The notes below the pieces were generated by a model that searched no databases, had not been told where the DNA came from, and was given only the letters and a program-made list of their open reading frames with translations. A stretch of DNA of 64,000 nt, taken from assembly GCF_027922265.1 (NCBI RefSeq), contig NZ_BSFI01000004.1, forward strand, positions 62,001 through 126,000, given 5' to 3'. Of this stretch, positions 24,582 to 33,548 are shown piece by piece; the stretch's first letter is position 1, and each line of letters starts with the position of its first letter. A program made the position numbers and the translations under genes. Source of the stretch: Hansschlegelia plantiphila (GTDB taxonomy: Bacteria; Pseudomonadota; Alphaproteobacteria; Rhizobiales; Methylopilaceae).

Positions 24582-24772
24582 GATGATCTCGGCTCGTTTC
24601 GTTCGGTTCCCGCCTCAAGGCCATCGCGCACGCCGTCCGTCAACCCCGCAACGTCTCCCGCGACGAATGCAAGGCTCCTTTGTTGCGTCGCAATATTGAA
24701 TTATGCATCGCAGCATACACATCAATCCAGCGTCGCGCCGCTTTGGCGGCGGAGGCGCGTCAAGGAGATGCA

Positions 24773-25924
24773 ATGGCCGGATTCGGCGACATTCCAGCGG
24801 GTCTGGCGCGTCAGCGCCCGTCCGCCTGGGCCAAGGGCGCCCCGCGGACTGCTGCGTCGGCGTCGAGGCTGCAGGAGATCAGCGACTTCGGGGCCAATCC
24901 GGGCGCATTGCGCATGCTGGCCTATGCGCCGCCGGGGCTCGCGCCCGGCGCGCCTCTGGTTGTGGTGCTGCACGGCTGCACGCAGACGGCGGACGCCTAC
25001 GAGTCCCACGCCGGCTGGACCAAGCTCGCCGACCGCGACCGGTTCGCCGTGCTCTATCCCGAGCAGAAGCGCTCCAACAATCCGCAGGGCTGCTTCAACT
25101 GGTTCCTTTCCGCCGACACCGCGCGTGGTCTCGGCGAGACCCGTTCGATCCGGGAGATGATCGACACCGCGATCACGACGTTCTCGAGCGACCGCGGCCG
25201 GGTCTTCGTCACCGGACTGTCGGCCGGCGGCGCGATGGCTTCCGCCCTGCTCGCCGACTATCCGGAAGTGTTCGCCGGCGGCGCGATCATCGCAGGGCTC
25301 CCTTGCGGGGCCGCGGCCAGCATGGGCGAGGCCTTCGAGGCGATGTCGCGGCCGGCCGAGCGCAGCGCCGCCGAACTCGGCGACCGCGTGCGCGCGGCGT
25401 CGACGCACAAGGGCCCGTGGCCGAAGATCTCGATCTGGCACGGCGGCGCGGATTCGACCGTGGTTCCCAGGAACGCCGAGGCGCTCGCCCGGCAGTGGAC
25501 CGACGTGCACGGCGTCGCCCTGGAGGATTTCCGCGAGGAGACGACCGGGACCCATCGCCGCCGCGTCTGGAGCGTCGCCGGGCAGGAGGTCGTGGAGCTG
25601 ACGACCATACCGGGCATGGGCCATGGCACGCCGCTCGACGGCGCCGAGGGCGAGCGCAAGGGGCCGTTCATGCTCGACGTCGGGCTGTCCTCGACCCGGC
25701 GGATCGCGGCGTTCTGGGGCGTCTCGAAACCGCACGCCGCGGCGTCTCCGGCGACCCGGCCTGCCGCCTTGAAGCCTTCGGCGTCTGCGCCGCGGGAGGC
25801 CGTCAACCCGCGGTCGACGCCTCGTCCGGCCGCCGCTGCGGCCCGCCCGGAGGCTCCGCCCCCGAGCTTCGACGTCGGCTCGGTGATCTCCCGCGCGCTG
25901 AAGGCCGCCGGCCTGATGAAGTGA
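24773..25924 (+). CDS. PHB depolymerase-family esterase (alpha/beta hydrolase)
   Basis: This 383-residue hydrolase resembles LpqC and polyhydroxybutyrate depolymerases. It has the oxyanion region PLVVVLHGCTQTADAYE, the nucleophile Ser in VTGLSAGGAMAS, the Asp in WHGGADSTV and the His in GMGHGTPLD, so the catalytic triad looks complete. The last 80 residues are Pro/Ala-rich with a short amphipathic end, possibly an attachment segment. No signal peptide is visible, so it may act on intracellular polymer or small esters. The start at 24773 has AAGGAG 6 nt upstream. Confidence 0.82.
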   Translation: MAGFGDIPAGLARQRPSAWAKGAPRTAASASRLQEISDFGANPGALRMLAYAPPGLAPGAPLVVVLHGCTQTADAYESHAGWTKLADRDRFAVLYPEQKRSNNPQGCFNWFLSADTARGLGETRSIREMIDTAITTFSSDRGRVFVTGLSAGGAMASALLADYPEVFAGGAIIAGLPCGAAASMGEAFEAMSRPAERSAAELGDRVRAASTHKGPWPKISIWHGGADSTVVPRNAEALARQWTDVHGVALEDFREETTGTHRRRVWSVAGQEVVELTTIPGMGHGTPLDGAEGERKGPFMLDVGLSSTRRIAAFWGVSKPHAAASPATRPAALKPSASAPREAVNPRSTPRPAAAAARPEAPPPSFDVGSVISRALKAAGLMK

Positions 25925-26016
25925 CGCCCACGCCGCCCGCCGGACCCAAAAGCTCGGAACGGCTGCGTCTCCGCCGCGTTGCACAACGGGCCTGAGGCGC
26001 GAACGGGGGCGACGCG

Positions 26017-27684
26017 GTGATTTCCGATCTCTGGTACAAGAACGCCGTAATCTATTGCCTCTCGGTCGAGAGCTTCATGGACTCCGACGGCGATGGGGTC
26101 GGCGATTTCCGCGGGCTGACGCGCCGGCTGGACTATCTGCATGGGCTCGGCGTCACGGCGGTCTGGCTGATGCCGTTTCAGGCCTCACCCGGCCGCGACG
26201 ACGGCTACGACGTCTCCGATTACTACAACGTCGATCCGCGCTACGGCACGCTGGGCGACTTCGTGGAGTTCACCCACGCCGCCAAGCAGCGCGGCATGCG
26301 GGTGCTGATCGATCTCGTCGTCAATCACACCTCGGACCAGCACCCGTGGTTCAAATCCGCGCGCTCCGATCCGGATTCGCCCTATCGCGACTGGTACGTC
26401 TGGTCCAAGACGAAGCCGAAGAACGCCGACAAGGGCATGGTGTTCCCCGGCGTTCAGACGTCCACCTGGACCTACGACGAGGCGGCCAAGGCCTACTTCT
26501 TCCACCGCTTCTACGACTTCCAGCCGGACCTCAACACGGCCAATCCGCATGTGCAGGCCGAGCTTCTCAAGATCATGGGATTCTGGATCCAGCTCGGCGT
26601 CTGCGGATTCCGCATGGACGCGGTGCCGTTCGTGATCGCCGAGAAGGGCGCGAGCGTGCCGATGACCCCGAAGCTCGACTTCGACATGCTCCGCACGTTC
26701 CGCGAGTTCCTGCAGTGGCGGAAGGGGGACAGCGTGATCCTGGCGGAGGCGAACGTCACGCCGGACGAGAACGTCAAATACTTCGGCGACGACGGCGACC
26801 GCATGCAGATGATGTTCAACTTCCACGTCAACCAGCGGCTGTTCTACGCCCTGGCGAGCGCGGACACGGCTCCGCTCGCCAAGGCGCTGAACGAGACCAG
26901 GCCGGGCTATCCCACCGCGCAATGGGGCGTGTTCCTGCGCAACCATGACGAGCTCGACCTCGGCCGGCTGGAGGACGACCAGCGCCAGGCGGTGTTCGAC
27001 GCCTTCGGGCCCGACAAGTCGATGCAGCTCTACGACCGCGGCATCAGGCGGCGGCTCGCGCCGATGCTGAAGGCCGACCGGCGGCGGCTGGAGCTCGCCT
27101 ACAGCCTGATGTTCACGCTGCCGGGCACGCCGGTGCTGCGCTACGGCGACGAGATCGCGATGGGCGACGACCTCAAACTGCCCGAGCGCAACTGCGCGCG
27201 CACGCCGATGCAGTGGTCGGGCGAGGCGAACGGCGGCTTCAGCAAGGCGAAGAAGACCTTCCTGCCCGCGATCTCCGGGGGAGGCTTCGGTTTCGAGACC
27301 GTCAACGTCGCCCAGCAGCGGCGCGATCCGAACTCCATCCTAAACTGGATGGAGCGCGTCATCCGCATGCGTCAGGAGCTGCCCGAGATCGGCTGGGGCG
27401 ACTTCCGGGTCATCCCGACCCGCGACAAGGCGGTCCTCGCGCTCCGCTACGACTGGCGAAACAACGCCGTGGTGGTGCTGCACAACTTCGACGGCGAGCC
27501 GCGCGAGACCGCGTTCGATCCCGGCGACAAGGACGACGAGCCGAGCGTGCTGATCAACCTGCTGGCCGACGACCACAGCAATCCGGAGGCGGACGGCCGC
27601 CACCGCATCGTGCTCGAGGGCTACGGCTATCGCTGGTACCGGCTCGGCGGCCTCGACTATCTTCTCAACCGCACCGAAATCTGA
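26017..27684 (+). CDS. treS: Trehalose synthase-like GH13 enzyme (maltose glucosyltransferase)
   Basis: This 555-residue glycoside hydrolase family 13 protein probably interconverts maltose and trehalose. The catalytic residues are visible: nucleophile Asp in CGFRMDAVPF, acid/base Glu in VILAEANV and transition-state Asp in FLRNHDELDL. The FLRNHDEL form and the opening WYKNAVIYCLSVESFMDSDGDGVGDF favour TreS over oligo-1,6-glucosidase. No maltokinase domain is fused. The start is a GTG. It is followed 2 bp later by a second GH13 enzyme. An alternative reading is an alpha-glucosyltransferase of unknown acceptor. Confidence 0.75.
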   Translation: MISDLWYKNAVIYCLSVESFMDSDGDGVGDFRGLTRRLDYLHGLGVTAVWLMPFQASPGRDDGYDVSDYYNVDPRYGTLGDFVEFTHAAKQRGMRVLIDLVVNHTSDQHPWFKSARSDPDSPYRDWYVWSKTKPKNADKGMVFPGVQTSTWTYDEAAKAYFFHRFYDFQPDLNTANPHVQAELLKIMGFWIQLGVCGFRMDAVPFVIAEKGASVPMTPKLDFDMLRTFREFLQWRKGDSVILAEANVTPDENVKYFGDDGDRMQMMFNFHVNQRLFYALASADTAPLAKALNETRPGYPTAQWGVFLRNHDELDLGRLEDDQRQAVFDAFGPDKSMQLYDRGIRRRLAPMLKADRRRLELAYSLMFTLPGTPVLRYGDEIAMGDDLKLPERNCARTPMQWSGEANGGFSKAKKTFLPAISGGGFGFETVNVAQQRRDPNSILNWMERVIRMRQELPEIGWGDFRVIPTRDKAVLALRYDWRNNAVVVLHNFDGEPRETAFDPGDKDDEPSVLINLLADDHSNPEADGRHRIVLEGYGYRWYRLGGLDYLLNRTEI

Positions 27685-27686
27685 CG

Positions 27687-29258
27687 ATGCTGGACGTTGC
27701 ATGGTGGCGCCGGGGCGTCGTCTATCAGATCTATCCGCGCTCGTTCCAGGACAGCGACGGCGACGGGATCGGCGATCTCGAAGGCGTGCGCCGGCGGCTC
27801 GACCATCTCGTCGCGCTCGGCGTCGACGCGGTCTGGCTGTCGCCGATCTTCCCCTCGCCGATGGCGGACTTCGGCTACGACGTCGCCGATTACTGCGGCG
27901 TGGATGCGATCTTCGGATCGATCGACGATTTCGACAGGCTGCTCGACGACGCTCACGGTCGCGGACTGAAGGTGATCCTCGACTTCGTGCCGAACCACTC
28001 GTCCGAGGCGCACCCCTGGTTCGTCGAAAGCAGACGCGACCGGAGCGATCCCAGGCGCGACTGGTACATCTGGCGCGACGCCGCGCCAGGCGGCGGGCCT
28101 CCGAACAACTGGATCAGCAATTTCGGCGGCCCCGCTTGGACGTTCGACGAGACGACCGGGCAGTACTACCTGCACAGCTTCCTGCGCGAGCAGCCGGACC
28201 TGAACTGGCGGAACCCCGAGCTGCGCGCGGCGATGGCCGACGTGCTGCGCTTCTGGCTCGACCGCGGCGTCGACGGCTTCCGCATCGACGTGCTCTGGCT
28301 GCTGATCAAGGACGAGGAGCTGCGCGACAATCCGGAAAACCCGGATTACGCGCAGGGCGATCCGGACATCGGGCGGCTGCTGCAGACCTATTCCTCGGAT
28401 CGCGAGGAGGTGTTCGACGTCATCCGCGAACTCCGGGCCACCGTCGACGACTATGACGACCGGGTGCTGATCGGCGAGATCTACCTGCCGGTGGATCGGC
28501 TCGTCGCCTATTACGGACCGGATCTTTCCGGCGTGCACCTGCCGTTCAATTTCCAGCTCATCTTCGCGGACTGGCATGCGCGGGCGATCGAGCGTCGGAT
28601 CGCGGAGTACGAGGCGGCGCTGCCCCCCGGCGGCTGGCCGAACTGGGTTCTGGGCAATCACGACCAGAAACGCGTCGCCACCCGGCTCGGGGGCCCGCAG
28701 GCCCGCGTCGCCGCCATGCTGCTGCTCACGCTGCGCGGTACGCCGACGCTCTATTACGGCGACGAGATCGGCCTCGCCGACGTGCCCGTGCCTCATGATC
28801 TCGCGCAGGATCCCTGGGAGAAGAACGAGCCGGGCCACGGCCGAGACCCCGCGCGCACCCCGATGCCATGGGACGCGACGACGAATGGCGGGTTCACCGC
28901 CGGCGCGCCCTGGCTGCCGATGAACGATGTCGGCGCGCTCAACGTCGCCGCCGCGGCGCGCGATCCCCGATCGATACTGGCGCTGCACCGCGCCCTGCTC
29001 GCGCTTCGGCGGGGGAGCCCCGCGCTGTCGCTTGGCGCCTATGAGGGCGTAAAGGCGCAGGGCGACGTGCTGGCCTATCGCCGCCGGCACGGCGAGGAGG
29101 AGCTGCTCGTGGCGCTCAATCTCGGAGACGAGGGCGCCGAGCTCGCCCTGCCGATCGCTGCGACTGCGCTGCTGTCGACGCATATGGACCGCGAGGGCGC
29201 GGAGCAGCCGGGCGTGCTGAAGCTACGGCCGAACGAGGGCGTGGTGCTGAGACTGTGA
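27687..29258 (+). CDS. Alpha-glucosidase (GH13)
   Basis: A 523-residue enzyme with nucleophile Asp in VDGFRIDVLWLL, Glu in VLIGEIYLPV and Asp in VLGNHDQKRVA. The early motifs YQIYPRSFQDSDGDGIGDL and VPNHSSEAHPWF are typical of oligo-1,6-/alpha-glucosidases. It probably hydrolyses alpha-1,4 or alpha-1,6 glucosides to glucose. The treS stop is 2 bp upstream, so the two are co-translated. This suggests a small intracellular trehalose/maltose module used for osmolyte turnover. Confidence 0.85.
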   Translation: MLDVAWWRRGVVYQIYPRSFQDSDGDGIGDLEGVRRRLDHLVALGVDAVWLSPIFPSPMADFGYDVADYCGVDAIFGSIDDFDRLLDDAHGRGLKVILDFVPNHSSEAHPWFVESRRDRSDPRRDWYIWRDAAPGGGPPNNWISNFGGPAWTFDETTGQYYLHSFLREQPDLNWRNPELRAAMADVLRFWLDRGVDGFRIDVLWLLIKDEELRDNPENPDYAQGDPDIGRLLQTYSSDREEVFDVIRELRATVDDYDDRVLIGEIYLPVDRLVAYYGPDLSGVHLPFNFQLIFADWHARAIERRIAEYEAALPPGGWPNWVLGNHDQKRVATRLGGPQARVAAMLLLTLRGTPTLYYGDEIGLADVPVPHDLAQDPWEKNEPGHGRDPARTPMPWDATTNGGFTAGAPWLPMNDVGALNVAAAARDPRSILALHRALLALRRGSPALSLGAYEGVKAQGDVLAYRRRHGEEELLVALNLGDEGAELALPIAATALLSTHMDREGAEQPGVLKLRPNEGVVLRL

Positions 29259-29288
29259 CCGCGGGCCAGCCCTAGACCGAGAAGCGCC

Positions 29289-30818
29289 TCACGCCGCTTT
29301 CGCCCGGGCCTCGGGCGCGGCGCGATAGGCGAGGGCTTCGGCGATGTGGAGGCGGCCGACCGTGTCGGCGCCATCAAGATCGGCGATCGTGCGCGCCACC
29401 TTGAGCACGCGGTGATAGCCGCGGGCGGATAGGCGCAGTCCGTCGGCGGCGTCCATCAGCAGCTTGCGGCCGCCGGCGTCGGGCCGCGCGATCTCCTCGA
29501 CGGCGGCCACCGGCAGATGGGCGTTCAGCGCCGTCGGCGACAGGCCGAACGCCGCGTGGCGGCGGGACTGCCGCAGGCGGGCCTCGAGCGCGCGGGCGGC
29601 GACCGTCGCGCTGTCCTCGCTCGAGGACGGCGCCATCAGGTCGGCGGCGCTCACCGAGGGGACGTCGAGCCTGAGGTCGATGCGGTCGAGCAGCGGGCCT
29701 GAGATGCGCGCCTGATAATCGGCGGCGCAGCGCGGGCCCCGCCCGCAGGCGTGGCCGCCGTCTCCGCCGCCGCAGCGGCACGGGTTCATGGCGGCGACCA
29801 GCTGGAACCGCGCGGGGTAGGACAGCCGGTGGTTCGCCCGCGCGATCACCGCCTCGCCGCTCTCGAGCGGCTGGCGCAGCGCGTCGAGCGCCTGGGCGGA
29901 GAACTCCGGCAGTTCGTCGAGGAACAGCACGCCGTTATGCGCGAGCGCGATCTCGCCGGGCCGGGGTCGAGCGCCGCCGCCGACCAGCGCCGCCATCGAA
30001 GCCGAATGGTGGGGGCTGCGGAACGGACGGCGGTTGGTCAGCCTGCCGCCGGCGAGGTCGCCCGCGACCGAACGGATCATCGCGACCTCGAGCAGCTCCT
30101 TGGGCTCGAGCGGCGGCAGCAGGCCGGGAAGCCGGCTCGCGAGCATCGACTTGCCGGCGCCCGGCGGACCGGAGAGCAGCAGATTGTGGCCGCCGGCGGC
30201 CGCGATCTCCAGCGCGCGCTTCGCGGTCTCCTGACCGCGGACGTCGCGCAGATCCGCAAGTGGCGCGCCGGCGTCCGGCAGGCCGGGCCGGGGGCGCGCC
30301 AGGATCTGCACGCCCTTCAGGTGGTTCGCGATCTGGATCAGCGAACGCGGCGCGACGATCGGCAGATCCGCGCTCGCCCATGCCGCTTCCGCGCCGCAGG
30401 CCTCGGGGCAGATCAACTGGTGGCCGCGGGCGTGGGCCGCGACCGCCGCCGGCAGGGCGCCCGCGACGCTCGCGATCGTGCCGTCGAGGCCGAGCTCGCC
30501 GAGCACCGTGCAGCCGGCGAGCGCGTCCTGCGGCACGGCGCCGATCGCAGCCATCAGGCCGAGCGCGATCGGCAGGTCGAAATGGCTGCCTTCCTTCGGC
30601 AGGTCGGCGGGCGCGAGGTTGACGATGATGCGGCGCGGCGGCAGAGCGAGACCGGAGGCGATCAGCGCAGAGCGCACCCGTTCGCGCGCCTCGGAGACCG
30701 CCTTGTCGGGGAGGCCGACGATCGCGAAGAACGGCAGCCCCGGCGAGACCTGGACCTGGACGTCGACGGCTCGGGCCTCGATCCCCTCGAACGCGACGGT
30801 CGAAACCCACACCACCAT
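29289..30818 (-). CDS. comM: YifB/ComM family Mg-chelatase-like AAA+ ATPase
   Basis: A 509-residue protein with an N-terminal Lon-substrate-binding-like domain (VDVQVQVSPGLPFFAIVGLPDKAVSEARERVRSAL in pieces), then a Mg-chelatase AAA+ module with Walker A LLSGPPGAGKSML, Walker B VLFLDELPEF and a Cys-rich insert CRCGGGDGGHACGRGPRC. In ComM-bearing bacteria this ring helicase promotes branch migration of incoming DNA during natural transformation. The ATG at 30818 has GGAGG 7 nt upstream. Confidence 0.88.
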   Translation of the reverse strand: MVVWVSTVAFEGIEARAVDVQVQVSPGLPFFAIVGLPDKAVSEARERVRSALIASGLALPPRRIIVNLAPADLPKEGSHFDLPIALGLMAAIGAVPQDALAGCTVLGELGLDGTIASVAGALPAAVAAHARGHQLICPEACGAEAAWASADLPIVAPRSLIQIANHLKGVQILARPRPGLPDAGAPLADLRDVRGQETAKRALEIAAAGGHNLLLSGPPGAGKSMLASRLPGLLPPLEPKELLEVAMIRSVAGDLAGGRLTNRRPFRSPHHSASMAALVGGGARPRPGEIALAHNGVLFLDELPEFSAQALDALRQPLESGEAVIARANHRLSYPARFQLVAAMNPCRCGGGDGGHACGRGPRCAADYQARISGPLLDRIDLRLDVPSVSAADLMAPSSSEDSATVAARALEARLRQSRRHAAFGLSPTALNAHLPVAAVEEIARPDAGGRKLLMDAADGLRLSARGYHRVLKVARTIADLDGADTVGRLHIAEALAYRAAPEARAKAA

Positions 30819-30900
30819 GACGCGCGCCCTCCGTCGCCTCATTGAAGAGTAACGGGCCGCCGTCTGGCGTCAAGAACAATAAGCGAACATTGTCGGCCGA

Positions 30901-32049
30901 TCAGGCGCTTTCCGCCGCCCCGAGCGAGGGCGCCACCACGCAGCAGTTCTTCCCCGAAGTCTTCGCGCGGTAGAGCGCGGCGTCGGCGGCGTCGAGCAAC
31001 TCGCTCAGCTCGTCGCCATGGTCGGGCGCGAGAGCGACGCCGACGCTGACGCCGATCCGCACGGTGACGTTCGGTTCGAGCTGGTAGACCGCGCTGAGCG
31101 AGTGGATCAGCCGCTCCGCAAAGGCGGGCGCCTGCGTTCGGTCGAGGCCGTGCACGAGGACGACGAATTCGTCGCCGCCGATGCGCGCTGCGACGTCGTC
31201 CGTCCGAAGCAGCCGGCGAAGGCGTTCAGCCGCCATGTTGAGCAGGCGGTCGCCGGCGCCGTGCCCGTGGGAGTCGTTGATCGCCTTGAACCCGTCGAGG
31301 TCGAGGTAAAGCAAAGCCACCGACCGCTCCCGGCGCGCGACCATGGCGCGGCGCAGGCCGGCGCGGTTCGGCAGGCCGGTCAGCGGGTCGTGCCGGGCCT
31401 GGTGCTCGTGCTCCCGCTCGGCGCGCATGGTCGCGACCAGCAGCCCGTTCAGCTTCAGCGCCGCAATGCGCATGCTGACGATATAGAACGGAATCTGGAG
31501 GAAAGCGGCGAGGAACACCGGGTCGCCGGCGAAGGGCGCGGCGGCGCAGATCGGCCCCATGCTGCATAGCGTCATCGCGGCGGCGAGCCGCGGGGCGCCG
31601 AAATTGCGGAAGCAGATTCCGCCGACCATCGCCCCGGTCGAGAGGCAGGCGAGCGCCGCAACAGCCCAGTCGCCGCTGAGGATGCTGATGAAGGTTCCGT
31701 AGCCGACGCTCGCCGACCAGAGCACGCCGAGCACGAGGTAGAGGTCGGTCGGCGTCGTCCGGCGCTGCTCGGAGCGGCGGAAGGAAATGAGCAGCGCCGC
31801 GAGGCGCACCACGCACAGCAGGATCTCGCACGCCAGCCAGCCGATGAAGGGCGCCGTTTGCATCCGCGCCGCCGCGATGGCCGCGACCAGCGTCGAATTG
31901 ATGACGCCGCCCGCGAAGATCGGAAGCGTGCCGAACAGGCTCGCGACGAGCGCGCGCTGGATCTCCAGCGGCACATCCTGCCCGGCATGCGCCAGCCAGC
32001 GCGTCGCTGCCCAGGTGGGCAGGCTGAATGTGCGAAGCTTGTCCCGCAT
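30901..32049 (-). CDS. Membrane GGDEF diguanylate cyclase
   Basis: A 382-residue protein with about six N-terminal membrane segments (residues 35-205) and a GGDEF domain (about 220-375). The signature RIGGDEFVVLVHG is intact, and DPLTGLPNRAG and DLDGFKAINDSHGHGAGD are typical, so it should make cyclic di-GMP. No RxxD inhibitory site is evident in the expected place, and there is no EAL domain. The membrane region matches no sensor family I recognise. It is probably monocistronic. Confidence 0.88.
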   Translation of the reverse strand: MRDKLRTFSLPTWAATRWLAHAGQDVPLEIQRALVASLFGTLPIFAGGVINSTLVAAIAAARMQTAPFIGWLACEILLCVVRLAALLISFRRSEQRRTTPTDLYLVLGVLWSASVGYGTFISILSGDWAVAALACLSTGAMVGGICFRNFGAPRLAAAMTLCSMGPICAAAPFAGDPVFLAAFLQIPFYIVSMRIAALKLNGLLVATMRAEREHEHQARHDPLTGLPNRAGLRRAMVARRERSVALLYLDLDGFKAINDSHGHGAGDRLLNMAAERLRRLLRTDDVAARIGGDEFVVLVHGLDRTQAPAFAERLIHSLSAVYQLEPNVTVRIGVSVGVALAPDHGDELSELLDAADAALYRAKTSGKNCCVVAPSLGAAESA

Positions 32050-32140
32050 GCCGGGAAAAACGCATGGTTTGGATTGAGGCTTTGTTAAGCTGGCGTCACA
32101 TTTGAGAGAGCTGTCGAAAACGTCCCCAGATCAGGAAACC

Positions 32141-32680
32141 TCAGTATTCGACGACGCCGTCGAGCGCGTAATGCTTGATCGTCTTGCGGTTGGCGATCAG
32201 CTCGTCGATCGTCGGCTCGCCGTTCATCGCGCGCTTGATGGCGAGCTTCGTCGCCTCGTAATTCGTACGGTAGAGGTCAGCCTTGTCGAGGTTCGGATCC
32301 TCGGCGCAGCGCAGGTCGAGCCAGACGGTCAGGATGATGCAGATCTCGTCGACGATGTCCTTCGGGATGACGCCGTCGATCACGCTGTCGAGGATCGCGT
32401 CGCCGATCGCGCCCTGAACGACGCCGCCGAGCAGGTCGACATATTCCGCCGAGGGGATCGTGACCTTGCTGGTCATGATCGCGGCCGGCTTCACCGCCTG
32501 GTTGAGGTCGCGGACCACGAACATGCGGGTGTGGCCGACCGACTGGCCGAGCATCGAAGCGAAGGCGGTTCCGACCGGGCCGTTCACGGCGCCGATCACG
32601 ATTTCGGGCATCGCGTCGGTGGCCTGGCCTTCGGCCGCGAGCACGGTGGCCTCGCCGGTGCGGAAGATGATGTCGGTCAT
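32141..32680 (-). CDS. Fae-family (formaldehyde-activating enzyme) paralogue
   Basis: A 179-residue homologue of formaldehyde-activating enzyme, which joins formaldehyde to tetrahydromethanopterin in methylotrophs. The C-terminal NYEATKLAIKRAMNGEP is the family hallmark, and VIPKDIVDEICIILTVWLD aligns with the central part. At the N-terminus the Fae stretch AHIDLIIG corresponds here to AMPEIVIG, so the catalytic His position is Met. It also resembles the secondary Fae2/Fae3 paralogues of Methylobacterium more than Fae itself (from memory, not tested). It lies 22 bp downstream of carbonic anhydrase on the same strand. It may bind a pterin or aldehyde without the full Fae reaction. Confidence 0.85.
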   Translation of the reverse strand: MTDIIFRTGEATVLAAEGQATDAMPEIVIGAVNGPVGTAFASMLGQSVGHTRMFVVRDLNQAVKPAAIMTSKVTIPSAEYVDLLGGVVQGAIGDAILDSVIDGVIPKDIVDEICIILTVWLDLRCAEDPNLDKADLYRTNYEATKLAIKRAMNGEPTIDELIANRKTIKHYALDGVVEY

Positions 32681-32702
32681 GTCGTCTCCTTGGTCGAGAA
32701 AA

Positions 32703-33344
32703 TCACTCGGTGGGCACGTCCGCCCAGAAGCCGCGGTCGTCGCGGCAGCGCAGGCAGCCGTCGGCGACGCCGAAATGCATGCCGGTGAGGCCGAGCGCGC
32801 CGCTTTCGACGCGCTCGCGGACCCAGGGGAAGGTCATCAGGTTCTCGATCGTGACGCCGACGCAGGCCTCCTCCGCCGCGCGGCTGCGCGCTGCGCCTTC
32901 GAGCGCGGGGTCGACGGCCTTACGGGCGCGGCTTGCGGTCTCCATCCATGGAACCACGAAGTCGGAAGCCTCCGGCGGCGCGCCGTCGAACAGCGCGTTC
33001 ACGCCGCCGCAGCCAGCGTGGGCCAGCACGACGATCCGGCTGACGCCGAGCACGCGCACCGCGAATTCGAGCGCCGCGCTCGCGCCGTGATGCGAATGGT
33101 CGGGCGTGTAGGGCGGCACCAGCGCCGCGACGTTGCGCAGCACGAACAGTTCGCCGGGGGCGGCGCCCAGGATCTGCTGCGGGTCGACGCGGCTGTCGGA
33201 GCAGCCGATCACCATGGTCTTCGGCGACTGGCCCTTGGCGAGGGTCTCGAACTTGCGCTGCAGCTCGGGCCAGGTGGCCTCGCGGAAGCGGCGATAGCCT
33301 TCGAACAGCGCGTCGAGCGACCCGGCGGGCGTCGTGTCGGCCAA
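32703..33344 (-). CDS. Beta-class carbonic anhydrase
   Basis: A 213-residue enzyme interconverting CO2 and bicarbonate. Zinc ligands are C48 (in IGCSDSRVDP), H109 and C112 (in LAHAGCGGV). The Asp50/Arg52 dyad is present. It is cytoplasmic with no signal. It lies directly upstream of the Fae-like gene with a 22-bp gap, suggesting a joint one-carbon role, for example supplying bicarbonate or trapping CO2 from formaldehyde oxidation. Confidence 0.9.
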   Translation of the reverse strand: MADTTPAGSLDALFEGYRRFREATWPELQRKFETLAKGQSPKTMVIGCSDSRVDPQQILGAAPGELFVLRNVAALVPPYTPDHSHHGASAALEFAVRVLGVSRIVVLAHAGCGGVNALFDGAPPEASDFVVPWMETASRARKAVDPALEGAARSRAAEEACVGVTIENLMTFPWVRERVESGALGLTGMHFGVADGCLRCRDDRGFWADVPTE

Positions 33345-33548
33345 TATCTCCCCCTTATCGATAGCAGATCCCGCCGGCGGGGCGGCGCAGCGGCACGGGA
33401 TAACGACAGCGGCTCCGGCGTCAAGGCCGGAGCGTCGCGCCGATGATCGCGCGACGGCCGCTTTCCCTTTCCTGGAGCAGTTCTATCTGGGATTGTCGGA
33501 TGGCCGGAGCGCGTTTTCAGCGCCGGAGCGCCCCGTGAGGAAACGTGC

